A stretch of DNA of 64,000 bases, taken from Streptomyces sp. MMBL 11-1 (GTDB lineage Bacteria > Actinomycetota > Actinomycetes > Streptomycetales > Streptomycetaceae). The notes under the pieces are model-generated. The model was given only the letters and a program-made list of their open reading frames with translations, searched no databases and was not told where the DNA came from. Made by a program: the position numbers and the translations under genes. Location of the stretch: positions 2,542,001 to 2,606,000 of the forward strand of contig NZ_CP117709.1 of NCBI RefSeq assembly GCF_028622875.1, written 5' to 3'. Positions 1-8,207 of this stretch are shown piece after piece. Position 1 is the stretch's first letter. Every line of letters starts with the position of its first letter.

Positions 1-413
1 GCGGCGTACTCCCGGCCGACCTCCTCCAGTTCGTGGCAGATGTCGCCACCGCGCTCGACGAGCACCCAGGGCACATCGGAGAGGTAGTCCGCGCAGGCCA
101 GCTCCAGGCCGAGGACCTCGGTGCGGTGATCGGGGACGTCGACGAAGACGGGGGGCTCGCAGCCCGCCCAGACCGTGGTCGGCAGCCGGTTGGCGACGTG
201 GACGATGATCAGCCCGGAGTCCGAGCGGCCGGCCATGCCGATGGCGTAGGCGAGAGCCCGCTCACTGGACATGGAGCCGTCGAAACCGACCACGACACCG
301 TGCCGGAAGGCGGGATCGCACGCATGGCGTGCTTCGTCGACCGTCCGCGGCTCCGACCCTGGGTCGGCTACCGGCTTGCGGTCTTTGGGTTCAGGGATTT
401 CGTGACCGGCCAT
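1..413 (-). CDS. Universal stress protein, UspA family (3' part cut by the window edge)
   Basis: The first 137 codons are visible, starting at the ATG at 413 and reading off the left edge. After about 40 polar, low-complexity residues comes the start of a UspA fold: a VVVGFDGS strand-turn followed by a SSERALAYAIGMA helix and an IIVHV strand. This is the typical beginning of a nucleotide-binding universal stress domain. The C-terminal half, where the G-x2-G-x9-G ATP loop would sit, lies outside the window, so ATP binding cannot be judged. The gene is transcribed away from adpA across a 1-kb non-coding gap. USP proteins are cytoplasmic stress or dormancy factors; nothing here shows a specific partner. 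Confidence 0.8.
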   Translation of the reverse strand, partial: MAGHEIPEPKDRKPVADPGSEPRTVDEARHACDPAFRHGVVVGFDGSMSSERALAYAIGMAGRSDSGLIIVHVANRLPTTVWAGCEPPVFVDVPDHRTEVLGLELACADYLSDVPWVLVERGGDICHELEEVGREYA

Positions 414-1441
414 CGGTGTCTCGGCGAAGAGAGTCCTCGTGAGGAGGGAACGGTTTCGAGAGGTGCATCAGCTGGTGGTGGAGCTCTGTCCGGGAATCAT
501 CTTCCCAACCCCATACCCCCAAGGGTACGGGGTCACTCCTCCACCGCCCAGACCCCCGCAAAAGCGTGCGTGACGCTGGAGGGAGCATGCCCGAGCCCGT
601 CCGGGATGGCAATGCCGGTTGTGTCGTACACGGGCCTCGGAGGGGGGTGAACAGGGTCGGCCGTCCTGTTTTTCGCGACGTCCGACGGCCGCCCCGCTCG
701 CGCGGCGGCGAGGCCCTCACCCGGTCCCTGTTGGCCACACCGCCGCCGGGCCGTCACCCCGGGGCGTGACGCCGCGACGGGCTCGGCGCGATCCTCGTCC
801 GGGACGAGCACGGCGACAGCCCCCGCCGCGGCGGACGGCGAGGTCCGCCGGACCGGCCCCGGCCGGCCTCCGATGCCCGCGCTTCTCGTGCCCCACGGCC
901 CATCGGTCGGTAATCCGGTCCTGCGGAACCTCGGCCCCGCCCCCGTCGCGACCGCCCGCCGAATCCCCTCGCGGCGGCCCGAACGCGCCATGGTTCACAG
1001 CGCCGAGGGAGCGCACCGGCGCGACCGTCAGGCGCCGGTTGTGCGCCCGGCGTGACCGGATACAGCACACACAACTGATGGTTTTCAGCCAACTTCACCT
1101 GGGTGCCGAACCCTTCGCGTGATGGCCGGAGACCCCACCGCCCACCAGGCAGGAACGGACCGCGCGGTACGCTTTCACCCGACGCGGACGGGCCACGTTG
1201 GCGAAGGACACTTCCCTGTGCGCTTCGCGGGTGGAACGCTTCGTGATCGAACGCTTCACGCCACGTTTCCTTATCGACATTGAGCTGGTGGGGGAAGGTG
1301 TCACGGCGGGACCACGCGACGCAGTAGATTCGATCTTGGAAATCGGAGACTGGGGACACGTGCGACACCGAGGGGAAACGTGCAGGAGCCACAGGCCCGT
1401 AAGGACCAGGGAGACGCGAACACCGAGGGGGGCTTAGCGTC
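414..1441. other. Gene-free leader and promoter region between the usp gene and adpA
   Basis: This is 1,028 bases with no convincing gene. All open frames here lack a ribosome site and typical codon periodicity. The 3' half must carry the adpA promoter(s). Known adpA genes are controlled from long upstream regions bound by several regulators, including AdpA itself and, in S. griseus, ArpA, which would fit this length. An SD-like GAGGGGGG lies 8-15 bases ahead of the adpA ATG. The 5' part must also hold the promoter of the divergent usp gene. I could not assign individual operator sites with confidence. Confidence 0.55.
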
Positions 1442-2659
1442 ATGAGCCAGGACTCCGCCGCCGCGACGGAGGCCGCACGCAAGCTGACCGGGCGGCGACG
1501 CCGGGAAGTCGTTGCCGTGCTGCTGTTCAGCGGCGGCCCTATCTTCGAGAGCTCCATCCCGCTCTCCGTTTTCGGAATCGACCGGCAGGACGCGGGAGTT
1601 CCCCGCTACCGCCTGCTGGTCTGCGGCGGCGAGGAAGGACCGCTGCGCACTACCGGTGGGCTCGAACTCACCGCGCCGTACGGCCTGGAGGCGATCAGCA
1701 GGGCCGGCACCGTGGTGGTGCCCGCCTGGCGGTCGATCACCTCGCCGCCGCCCGCCGAGGCACTGGACGCGCTGCGGCGCGCCCACGAGGAGGGCGCCCG
1801 CATCGTCGGTCTGTGCACGGGAGCCTTCGTGCTCGCGGCCGCCGGCCTGCTGGACGGACGGCCGGCCACCACACACTGGATGTACGCGCCGACGCTGGCC
1901 AAGCGCTATCCGTCGGTGCACGTCGATCCGCGCGAGCTGTTCGTGGACGACGGCGATGTGCTCACCTCCGCCGGCACGGCCGCCGGGATCGATCTCTGCC
2001 TCCATATAGTCCGCACCGACCACGGCACGGAAGCCGCGGGGGCACTAGCCCGCCGGCTCGTCGTGCCGCCGCGGCGCAGTGGTGGGCAGGAGCGCTACCT
2101 GGACAGGTCTTTACCGGAGGAGATCGGCTCCGACCCGCTCGCCGAGGTCGTGGCCTGGGCCCTGGAGCATCTGCACGAGCAGTTCGACGTGGAGACGCTC
2201 GCCGCGCGCGCCTATATGAGCAGACGCACCTTCGACCGCAGGTTCCGTTCGCTCACCGGCAGCGCACCGCTGCAGTGGCTGATCACCCAGCGGGTGCTGC
2301 AGGCGCAGCGGCTGCTGGAGACCTCCGACTATTCGGTCGACGAGGTCGCCGGCCGCTGCGGCTTCCGCTCCCCGGTCGCGCTGCGCGGGCACTTCCGCCG
2401 CCAGCTCGGCTCCTCCCCCGCCGCGTACCGGGCCGCTTTCCGGGCCCGCCGTCCGCAGGGGGTGGCGGAGAGCGCCGCGACGGTGGTCGAGACGATGGTG
2501 CCCAGCCAGGGGCCACCGTCCGGACGCCGGGGCTCGCCCCTGTCCTCCGCGGCCGTCGCCGTGGCGGCGTCGGTGGGGTCCGGGGAGCTGTCCCTGCCGG
2601 GTCCTGACGCGTACGTCCCCGGACGCCCGGCCCTGCCGGGACAGCGGAGCGCCCCGTAG
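1442..2659 (+). CDS. adpA: AdpA, AraC-family master regulator of development and secondary metabolism
   Basis: A 405-residue protein with the AdpA architecture. A DJ-1/PfpI (GATase1-like) dimerisation domain covers about residues 20-190, with the [13 protein letters not shown] nucleophile-elbow region. An AraC/XylS domain with two helix-turn-helix units spans about 230-325 ([16 protein letters not shown], then [18 protein letters not shown]). The sequence closely resembles AdpA of S. griseus as I remember it. AdpA is the cytoplasmic activator of morphological differentiation, secreted hydrolases and antibiotic genes in Streptomyces. Codon 224 (2111-2113), between the two domains, is TTA, so translation should need the bldA tRNA. 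The gene is followed ten bases later by orn, as in other streptomycetes. Confidence 0.97.
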   Translation: MSQDSAAATEAARKLTGRRRREVVAVLLFSGGPIFESSIPLSVFGIDRQDAGVPRYRLLVCGGEEGPLRTTGGLELTAPYGLEAISRAGTVVVPAWRSITSPPPAEALDALRRAHEEGARIVGLCTGAFVLAAAGLLDGRPATTHWMYAPTLAKRYPSVHVDPRELFVDDGDVLTSAGTAAGIDLCLHIVRTDHGTEAAGALARRLVVPPRRSGGQERYLDRSLPEEIGSDPLAEVVAWALEHLHEQFDVETLAARAYMSRRTFDRRFRSLTGSAPLQWLITQRVLQAQRLLETSDYSVDEVAGRCGFRSPVALRGHFRRQLGSSPAAYRAAFRARRPQGVAESAATVVETMVPSQGPPSGRRGSPLSSAAVAVAASVGSGELSLPGPDAYVPGRPALPGQRSAP

Positions 2660-2669
2660 GGTGGGGCGC

Positions 2670-3275
2670 ATGAACGACCGCATGGTGTGGATCGACTGCG
2701 AGATGACCGGGCTCTCGTTGACGGACGACGCACTCATCGAGGTGGCCGCCCTGGTCACCGACTCGGAGCTGAACGTGCTCGGCGAAGGGGTGGACATCGT
2801 GATCCGCCCGCCGGACGCGGCCCTGGAGACCATGCCCGAGGTGGTGCGGCAGATGCACACCGCCTCGGGCCTCCTCGACGAGCTGGCCGGGGGCACCACC
2901 CTGGCGGAAGCCGAGGAGCAGGTCCTGGCCTACGTCCGTGAGCAGGTGAAGGAGCCCGGCAAGGCCCCGCTCTGCGGAAACTCGGTAGGGACCGACCGCG
3001 GGTTCCTGGCGCGGGACATGCGGGAGCTGGAGGGCTACCTCCACTACCGGATCGTGGACGTGTCCTCGATCAAGGAGCTGGCCCGGCGCTGGTACCCCCG
3101 GGCGTATTTCAACAGCCCGGCCAAGAACGGCAACCACCGGGCGCTGGCGGACATCCGTGACTCCATCACGGAGCTCCGCTACTACCGGGAGGCGGTCTTC
3201 GTGCCGCAGCCCGGCCCGGACTCCGAGCACGCCAAGGAGATCGCGGCGCGCTTGTCGGCCCCGGCCGCACCGTAG
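2670..3275 (+). CDS. orn: Oligoribonuclease
   Basis: A 201-residue DEDDh 3'-5' exonuclease that degrades nanoRNA and the c-di-GMP breakdown product pGpG to mononucleotides in the cytoplasm. The exonuclease motifs are visible: WIDCEMTGL at the N-terminus (D-x-E), the central [10 protein letters not shown] aspartate, and [11 protein letters not shown] (His and Asp of motif III). Length is typical for Orn. The ATG at 2670 gives the conserved start [14 protein letters not shown]; a GTG nine bases upstream is in frame but less likely. The ATG follows a TAGGGT hexamer by seven bases, and that hexamer overlaps the adpA stop codon. This suggests a leaderless transcript from an own promoter as well as read-through from adpA. 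Confidence 0.95.
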   Translation: MNDRMVWIDCEMTGLSLTDDALIEVAALVTDSELNVLGEGVDIVIRPPDAALETMPEVVRQMHTASGLLDELAGGTTLAEAEEQVLAYVREQVKEPGKAPLCGNSVGTDRGFLARDMRELEGYLHYRIVDVSSIKELARRWYPRAYFNSPAKNGNHRALADIRDSITELRYYREAVFVPQPGPDSEHAKEIAARLSAPAAP

Positions 3276-3394
3276 GAACCCGCTGGTCACGGGCGCGCAA
3301 GCGCCCGTGGACCGGCCCCGGGAAACGGGGGCGCGAGCACCCTCCCGGACCCTGTACACTTTTTCTCGGCCGGTCGGAAACGCCCGGGCGACAT

Positions 3395-3468
3395 GGTGGG
3401 TATAGCTCAGCTGGCAGAGCACCTGGTTGTGGTCCAGGATGTCGCGGGTTCAAGTCCCGTTACTCACC
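3395..3468 (+). tRNA. tRNA-His (anticodon GTG)
   Basis: A cloverleaf can be folded: acceptor GTGGGTA (3396-3402) pairs with TACTCAC (3461-3467), and the D arm AGCTC, anticodon stem-loop with TTGTGGT and T arm GGGTTCAAGTCCC are all present. The G at 3395 and C at 3468 fit the G-1:C73 pair diagnostic for histidine tRNA. CCA is not encoded. It lies downstream of orn and has its own terminator hairpin. Confidence 0.97.
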
Positions 3469-3474
3469 CTGAAG

Positions 3475-3506
3475 GAAGGGCCCCGGTCATACGACCGGGG
3501 CCCTTC
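3475..3506 (+). terminator. Hairpin terminator behind tRNA-His
   Basis: A near-perfect inverted repeat: GGGCCCCGGTC (3478-3488) pairs with GACCGGGGCCC (3493-3503) around a four-base loop, extended by A-T pairs on both sides and followed by a short pyrimidine tract. It ends the tRNA transcript and also lies in front of the convergent LPMO gene. Confidence 0.85.
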
Positions 3507-3564
3507 TTCATGGAGTGCCGTGCTTCACAGCGTGTGCTTCACGGGCCGCTCCATGGTGTGCCGC

Positions 3565-4155
3565 TCAGAACGTGACGTCGGAGCAGGCGTAGAAGGCGTT
3601 GCCGGTGTCCGCGATGGTCCAGACGCCGAGGATCAGGTGCTTGCCCGACTTCTGCGGCAGGCTGCCCGCGTGCGTGACCGTCGACCCCGGCTGCCGGCCG
3701 CCGAACGGCACGGTGAGGAACGGCTGCGGGTCCAGGTCGGCCCGGGTCAGGGGCTTCGCCGGGTCGTAGCCGTCCTTGGTGACGTAGTACCGGAAGTCGG
3801 TCGTGGCGTGCCGGGCGGTGATCCGCCAGCGGAAGGTGTGGCTCGCCCCGGCGGTCACGTCGGAGGCCGGCCAGGCTCCGCCGCGCGGGTCGTCCAGCTC
3901 GGCGAACCGCTGGTTGCCCCCGGCGCAGATCAGGCCGTCGCGGGGGCCGCGCGCCGGGAAGCCCTTGGGGCCCTCGACGCTCGGCGGCTCCCACTGGATC
4001 TGCCCGCAGCCGCGGACGGTGCCGTTGCCGCAGAGCTGCTGCCTGCTGACCGGGGAGTCGGTGTACCCGTGGCTCTGCGCGCTGCCGGAGGTGGCCAGCA
4101 GGGAGGCCCCGGCGACGCCGAGCCCGAGGAGTAAGGAGGTGATCTTTCTGCGCAT
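3565..4155 (-). CDS. Secreted AA10 lytic polysaccharide monooxygenase (LPMO copy 1)
   Basis: 196 residues. A signal peptide (MRRK then a hydrophobic stretch) ends before His29 of the sequence SHGYTDSPVSR, so the mature protein starts with the copper-binding histidine that defines LPMOs. The second copper His is in TARHATTDFRYY. Four cysteines are present and no extra binding module, so this is a single-domain AA10 enzyme like known chitin-active Streptomyces LPMOs. It oxidatively cleaves crystalline chitin (or cellulose) outside the cell. An AGGAG ribosome site precedes the ATG. Codon 8 is TTA (4132-4134), so bldA dependence is expected. The promoter carries a perfect DasR-type palindrome. 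A close paralogue lies at 41663-42253. Confidence 0.93.
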   Translation of the reverse strand: MRRKITSLLLGLGVAGASLLATSGSAQSHGYTDSPVSRQQLCGNGTVRGCGQIQWEPPSVEGPKGFPARGPRDGLICAGGNQRFAELDDPRGGAWPASDVTAGASHTFRWRITARHATTDFRYYVTKDGYDPAKPLTRADLDPQPFLTVPFGGRQPGSTVTHAGSLPQKSGKHLILGVWTIADTGNAFYACSDVTF

Positions 4156-4216
4156 GTGGTGCTCCTGGGGTGAGGGGTGGAGCGTGCGGACAGATGGACC
4201 GGGCGGCGGCTCGCCG

Positions 4217-4265
4217 CTTGGTCTAGACCAAGACGGAGGCTAGCCCCGTCTTTTGGTCATGTCCA
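4217..4265 (-). promoter_or_regulatory. Promoter of LPMO copy 1 with DasR-responsive element
   Basis: Reading the minus strand: -35 TGGACA (4260-4265), a 17-base spacer, -10 TAGCCT (4237-4242), then a perfect 16-base palindrome CTTGGTCTAGACCAAG (4217-4232) at or just behind the start point. The palindrome matches the core of the DasR-responsive element (consensus ACTGGTCTAGACCACT). An imperfect copy, TGGTATGGACAT, overlaps the -35 box exactly 40 bases away. DasR is the GlcNAc-sensing GntR repressor of chitin use, so induction by chitin or GlcNAc is expected. The match is read from the sequence; binding is inferred. Confidence 0.8.
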
Positions 4266-4332
4266 TACCACTGAAGGCGGGCGGACGGCCGCCGCACCCC
4301 GCACCGGCCGGAAAAGCCGGCCGCCCCGGCGG

Positions 4333-5370
4333 TCACGACGAGTCGCGGACCACCAGCTCCGTGGGCAGCACCACCGAAGGGCGCTCGCCGTCCGGGTCCC
4401 GGCCCGCGATCTCGTCCAGGAGGAGCTGGGCCATCCGGCGGCCCATCTCCTCGATGGGCTGGCGGACGCTGGTGAGGGCCGGGTGCATGTGGCGGGCGAC
4501 CACCGAGTCGTCGAAGCCGACCAGGGCCACGTCCTCGGGGATGCGGCGGTCCGCCTCGCGCAGGACCTGGCGGGCGCCGGCGGCCATCACGTCGGAGGCG
4601 ACGAACACCGCGTCGAGGCCGGGGCGGCGCGCGAGGAGGTCGCGCATGGCCCTCGCTCCGCCCTCCTCGGTGAAGTCGGCGGGGGCGATGAGGCGCTCGT
4701 CGGGGGCCAGGCCGGCGGCGGAGACCGCCGCGCGGTAGCCGTCCAGGCGGCGCTGGGCACCGTAGACCTCCAGGCGGCCGGTGATCGTGGCGACCTGGCG
4801 GCGTCCCCGGGCGACCAGATGCTCGACGGCGGCCCGCGCGCCCTCGAAGTTGTCGGAGTCGACGGAGGGCAGCGTCTCGGCCGCGTCCCGGGCGCCGCTG
4901 ATCACGCAGGGCATGCCCAGCTGCTCCAGCAGCTCCGGCAGCGGGTCGTCGGCGTGCACGGCGACCAGGAGGACCCCGTCGACGCGGTGGGCGGTGAGGT
5001 ACTGGGCGAACCGGCGGCGCTCGCGGTCGTTGCCGACGAGGGTGAGGAGCAGCTGCATCTCGGTGTCCGCCAGGGCCGCGCCGACGCCGCGCACTATCGC
5101 GGAGAAGTACGGCTCGGCGAAGAAGCGGGTCTCCGGCTCGGGCACCACCAGCGCGATGGCGTCGGTGCGGTTGCCCGCCAGGGCGCGGGCGGCGCGGTTG
5201 GGGACGTACCCCAGCTCGGCCACGGCCGCCTCGACCGCCTGCCGAGTGGTGTCGCTGACCCGGGGCGAGCCGTTGATGACCCGCGAGGCGGTGCCCCGGC
5301 CAACGCCGGCCCGCGCCGCCACCTCTTCGAGCGTGGGCCGCCCGCCGCTCCGTACTCGCGCTGCCGCCAT
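4333..5370 (-). CDS. cebR: CebR, LacI-family repressor of cellobiose/cellotriose utilisation
   Basis: 345 residues in the LacI/GalR layout. An N-terminal helix-turn-helix (TLEEVAARAGVGRGTASRVI, then a hinge helix with PNRAARALAG) is followed by a periplasmic-binding-protein-like effector domain ending in LPTELVVRDS. The sequence matches CebR of other streptomycetes as I recall it, and the neighbouring genes are cebEFG and bglC. The ATG at 5370 has a GGGGAGG ribosome site five bases upstream, better than an in-frame TTG at 5394. CebR releases its 14-bp operators when cello-oligosaccharides bind. One operator lies upstream at 5463-5476, suggesting autoregulation. A strong terminator separates it from bglC. 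Confidence 0.92.
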   Translation of the reverse strand: MAAARVRSGGRPTLEEVAARAGVGRGTASRVINGSPRVSDTTRQAVEAAVAELGYVPNRAARALAGNRTDAIALVVPEPETRFFAEPYFSAIVRGVGAALADTEMQLLLTLVGNDRERRRFAQYLTAHRVDGVLLVAVHADDPLPELLEQLGMPCVISGARDAAETLPSVDSDNFEGARAAVEHLVARGRRQVATITGRLEVYGAQRRLDGYRAAVSAAGLAPDERLIAPADFTEEGGARAMRDLLARRPGLDAVFVASDVMAAGARQVLREADRRIPEDVALVGFDDSVVARHMHPALTSVRQPIEEMGRRMAQLLLDEIAGRDPDGERPSVVLPTELVVRDSS

Positions 5371-5462
5371 GGCCGCCTCCCCGTTCCCGGTCAATTTCTC
5401 ACAGCCGTACAGTCAATCCAAGTCCTGGGCCGATCACCCCGACGAGCGTACGGACAGTGTAT

Positions 5463-5476
5463 TGGGAGCGCTCCCA
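5463..5476. promoter_or_regulatory. CebR operator upstream of cebR
   Basis: A perfect TGGGAGCGCTCCCA palindrome, the known CebR box. It lies about 90 bases upstream of the cebR ATG and between the bglC terminator and cebR. This indicates negative autoregulation of the repressor gene. Confidence 0.9.
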
Positions 5477-5508
5477 AGCCTGGCCGGAAAACACGTGTGA
5501 ACAGAAAA

Positions 5509-5544
5509 GCGGTGGGCCCGGTCGGGGATGACCGGGCCCACCGC
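5509..5544 (-). terminator. Strong hairpin terminator between bglC and cebR
   Basis: A perfect 15-bp stem (5509-5523 with 5530-5544) around a six-base loop GGGGAT, starting 13 bases behind the bglC stop. It ends the cebEFG-bglC transcript, so cebR is transcribed separately. Confidence 0.88.
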
Positions 5545-5557
5545 CGCTCTCACCAGG

Positions 5558-7027
5558 TCAGGCGTCCGCCTCGGCGGCCGGGGGCAGCGCGTGGCGGGCG
5601 ATCACGTCGCTGTACCAGTGGGCGCTGGACTTCGGCGTACGGCGCTGGGTCGCGTAGTCGATGTACACCGCGCCGAAGCGCTTCGCGTAGCCGTAGCCCC
5701 ACTCGAAGTTGTCCATGAGGGACCAGAGGAAGTAGCCCCGTACGTCGGCCCCGTCGGCCGCTGCCCGGCGCACCGCCTCCAGGTGGCCCCGCAGATAGGA
5801 GATCCGCTCCGGGTCGTGGACCCGGCCCTCCGCGTCCGGGGCGTCGTCGAAGGCCGCGCCGTTCTCGGTGACCATCAGCGGCAGGTCCGGGTGTTCGCGC
5901 GAGACGTCCATGAGGAGGTCGTACAGGCCCTCCGGCTTCACCGACCAGTTCATCGCGGTGACCGGCCGGCCCTCGGCGAGGTGGAAGGCGACGTGCTCCG
6001 AGCCGGGCCACGGGGAGTGCTCGCTGCTTCCGTGGCCGTCGTTACGGGTGTCCCCGGCGCCGGTGGGCGAGGCGCTGACGATGGTGGGCGTGTAGTAGTT
6101 GACGCCGAGGACGTCGATCGGGGCGGCGATGGCGGCCAGGTCGCCCTCCTGGATCAGCTCGGGCCAGTTCACGATGCGTTCGGTGTCGGCCAGCAGGTCC
6201 TCCGGGTACGCGCCCTTCAGCATCGGCCCGGTGAAGACGCGGTTGCCCACCGCGTCGATCCGGCGGGCCGCGTCCGCGTCCGCCTCGCTGCCGGTCAGCG
6301 GGCGCACCTGGTGGAGGTTGAGGGTGACCGAGGTCTGCGCGGCAGCGGGGAGGTTGGCGCGCAGCGCCTCGGCCGCCCGGCCGTGGGCGAGGTTGAGGTG
6401 GTGGGCGGCCCGCAGCGCGGCGGCCGGTTCGGTGCGGCCGGGGGCGTGGACCCCGGAGCCGTACCCGAGGAAGGCCGAGCACCAGGGTTCGTTCAGCGTG
6501 GTCCACAGGGAGACGCGGTCGCCCAGGGCGCGGGCCATGATGGCCGCGTAGTCCGCGAACCGTTCGGCCGTAGCCCGCTCGGGCCAGCCGCCCGCGTCCT
6601 CCAACTCCTGCGGCAGGTCCCAGTGGTAGAGCGTGGCGACGGGCTTGATGCCGGCTGCCAGCAGTTCGTCGACGAGCGACCGGTAGAAGTCCAGGCCGCG
6701 TTCGACGGCGGGCCCCCGGCCGGTGGGCTGGACCCGGGACCAGGAGACCGAGAAGCGGTACGCCTGGAGTCCGAGGCTCTTCATCAGGGCGACGTCGTCG
6801 CGGTAGCGGTGGAAGTGGTCGGCCGCCACGTCCCCGGTGTCCCCGCCGAGGACCCGGCCGGGCGTGTGGCTGAAGGTGTCCCAGATGGAAGGGGTGCGGC
6901 CCATCTCGGTGGCCGCGCCCTCCACCTGGTACGCGGCGGTGGCCGCGCCCCAGAGGAAACCGGTCGGGAAAGGGGCCGTGGCGGCGGGGGCCTGCTGCGG
7001 GACCGTGTCAGGTCGGACGGCTGTCAT
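5558..7027 (-). CDS. bglC: BglC, cytoplasmic GH1 beta-glucosidase
   Basis: 489 residues, full length for a family 1 beta-glucosidase. Visible signatures are the N-terminal [16 protein letters not shown], the acid/base glutamate in TLNEPW and the nucleophile glutamate in VTENGA, with [11 protein letters not shown] near the end. There is no signal peptide, so it hydrolyses imported cellobiose and cellotriose to glucose inside the cell. It lies in the same direction behind cebG. A CebR-type box (7029-7042) sits one base upstream of the ATG and contains the GGGAG ribosome site. CebR bound there could block transcription locally, and the gene can be read as the last member of the ceb transcript. 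Confidence 0.95.
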   Translation of the reverse strand: MTAVRPDTVPQQAPAATAPFPTGFLWGAATAAYQVEGAATEMGRTPSIWDTFSHTPGRVLGGDTGDVAADHFHRYRDDVALMKSLGLQAYRFSVSWSRVQPTGRGPAVERGLDFYRSLVDELLAAGIKPVATLYHWDLPQELEDAGGWPERATAERFADYAAIMARALGDRVSLWTTLNEPWCSAFLGYGSGVHAPGRTEPAAALRAAHHLNLAHGRAAEALRANLPAAAQTSVTLNLHQVRPLTGSEADADAARRIDAVGNRVFTGPMLKGAYPEDLLADTERIVNWPELIQEGDLAAIAAPIDVLGVNYYTPTIVSASPTGAGDTRNDGHGSSEHSPWPGSEHVAFHLAEGRPVTAMNWSVKPEGLYDLLMDVSREHPDLPLMVTENGAAFDDAPDAEGRVHDPERISYLRGHLEAVRRAAADGADVRGYFLWSLMDNFEWGYGYAKRFGAVYIDYATQRRTPKSSAHWYSDVIARHALPPAAEADA

Positions 7028-7028
7028 G

Positions 7029-7042
7029 TGGGAGCGCTCCCT
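7029..7042. promoter_or_regulatory. CebR-type box overlapping the bglC ribosome site
   Basis: TGGGAGCGCTCCCT on the plus strand, 13 of 14 matches to the CebR palindrome. It lies immediately upstream of the bglC ATG (7025-7027), so the box contains the GGGAG Shine-Dalgarno sequence. Confidence 0.85.
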
Positions 7043-7110
7043 TGAGGAAGGTGAGGGGTGAGAGGAGGTGGGGCAGAGGCAGGAAAGCAGGGGGAGAGGG
7101 CCCGGCCCGC

Positions 7111-7290
7111 CCCTTCACCGCGGGGAGGGGTGGCCGGCCCTCACCACGGGAAGGGGGAGGCCGGCCGTTCACCGGGGCGAACGGGGGACAGTCCTCACCG
7201 GGGTGAGCGGGGCGGACAGTCCCCCACGGGGCGAGCGGGGCGGTCAGCCCTTCACCGGAGTGAACAGGGCGGTCAGCCCTTCACCGCGCC
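7111..7290. repeat. Degenerate 27-29-bp tandem repeats in the cebG-bglC gap
   Basis: About six imperfect copies of a unit resembling TCACCGGGGTGAGCGGGGCG, separated by CAGCCC-like joints. The last copy runs into the 3' end of cebG and includes its stop codon (7273-7275). The array seems to derive from repeated duplication of the cebG tail and fills almost the whole intergenic stretch. Confidence 0.75.
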
Positions 7291-8193
7291 CGACATGATC
7301 CCGCCGACGATCTTCTTGCCGAAGACCACGAACACCACCAGCAGCGGCAGCGTGCTGATCAGCGCGCCCGCCATCACGATGGACTGGTCGGGGGTGTACG
7401 AGGCGCTGAGCTGGCCGAGGGCCACCTGAAGGGTCGGGTTCTGCTGGTTCAGGGCGAGGTAGGGCCAGAAGAAGTCGTTCCACGCCTGGACGAAGGTGAG
7501 CATCCCGAGCACCATCATCGCGGGGCGGGCCACCGGCAGCACCACGCTCACCACGATGCGGAAATTGTTCGCGCCGTCGATCTTGGCCGCCTCGATCAGC
7601 TCGTACGGCAGCGCCTCGATCAGGTACTGGCGCATGAAGAACACGCCGAACGCGCTCACCAGCGTCGGGAAGATCACCGATTCCAGCTGCCCGCCCCAGC
7701 CGAGGCCGGACATCATCATGAACAGCGGGACGACGCTGAGCTGCGGCGGGATGGTGAGGGTGGCGATGACCGCGGTCATCAGCCATCCGCGGCCCCGGAA
7801 GCGCATCTTGGCGAACGCGTAACCGGCGAGCGTGCAGAAGAAGAGCGTCGCGAGGGTGATGGAGGACGAGACGATGACGCTGTTGAGGATCGCCTTGCCG
7901 AGGTTGGCCTGCTCCCAGGCGGTCTGGACGTTCTCCACCAGCTTGCCGCCCGGGAAGAACGGCGGGGTGGAGGCGAGGACTTCGTCCTGGGTGCGGGAGG
8001 CCGCGACCAGGGTCCAGTAGAGCGGCAGCAGCGAGCCGAAGCCGACGACGGCGAGCGCGATGTACGCGAACGGGCCGCCCTTCAGCTGCTGGCCGGCGCC
8101 CATCCGGAAGCGGCTCGGTCGCTGCGGGGCGCCGCCCTTCGGGGCCGGCGCGAGCTTCACGGGGGCGGTGTGCGTGGGGCTGGTCATGGTCAT
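7273..8193 (-). CDS. cebG: CebG, inner-membrane permease of the cellobiose/cellotriose ABC importer
   Basis: 306 residues. After a polar N-terminus of about 40 residues there are six predicted membrane segments, beginning with AYIALAVVGFGSLLPLYWTL. The permease EAA loop appears as LIEAAKIDGANNFRIVVSVV, typical of the MalG-type carbohydrate (CUT1) family. The first of two close ATGs (8193) is chosen because a GGGAG site precedes it by about eight bases. It follows cebF by 14 bases and pairs with CebF to form the channel. The cluster contains no ATPase gene; known ceb systems use the shared ATPase MsiK encoded elsewhere. Confidence 0.93.
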   Translation of the reverse strand: MTMTSPTHTAPVKLAPAPKGGAPQRPSRFRMGAGQQLKGGPFAYIALAVVGFGSLLPLYWTLVAASRTQDEVLASTPPFFPGGKLVENVQTAWEQANLGKAILNSVIVSSSITLATLFFCTLAGYAFAKMRFRGRGWLMTAVIATLTIPPQLSVVPLFMMMSGLGWGGQLESVIFPTLVSAFGVFFMRQYLIEALPYELIEAAKIDGANNFRIVVSVVLPVARPAMMVLGMLTFVQAWNDFFWPYLALNQQNPTLQVALGQLSASYTPDQSIVMAGALISTLPLLVVFVVFGKKIVGGIMSGAVKG

Positions 8194-8207
8194 GGATGCG
8201 CTCCCGG

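Noticed and set aside
414..1441. Small genes in the adpA upstream region
   Set aside because: Several frames exist, but none has a ribosome site, recognisable domain or one consistent coding frame.
7111..7290. CRISPR-like regular repeats
   Set aside because: The units are contiguous and degenerate with no unique spacers and no cas genes nearby; this is a tandem duplication array.
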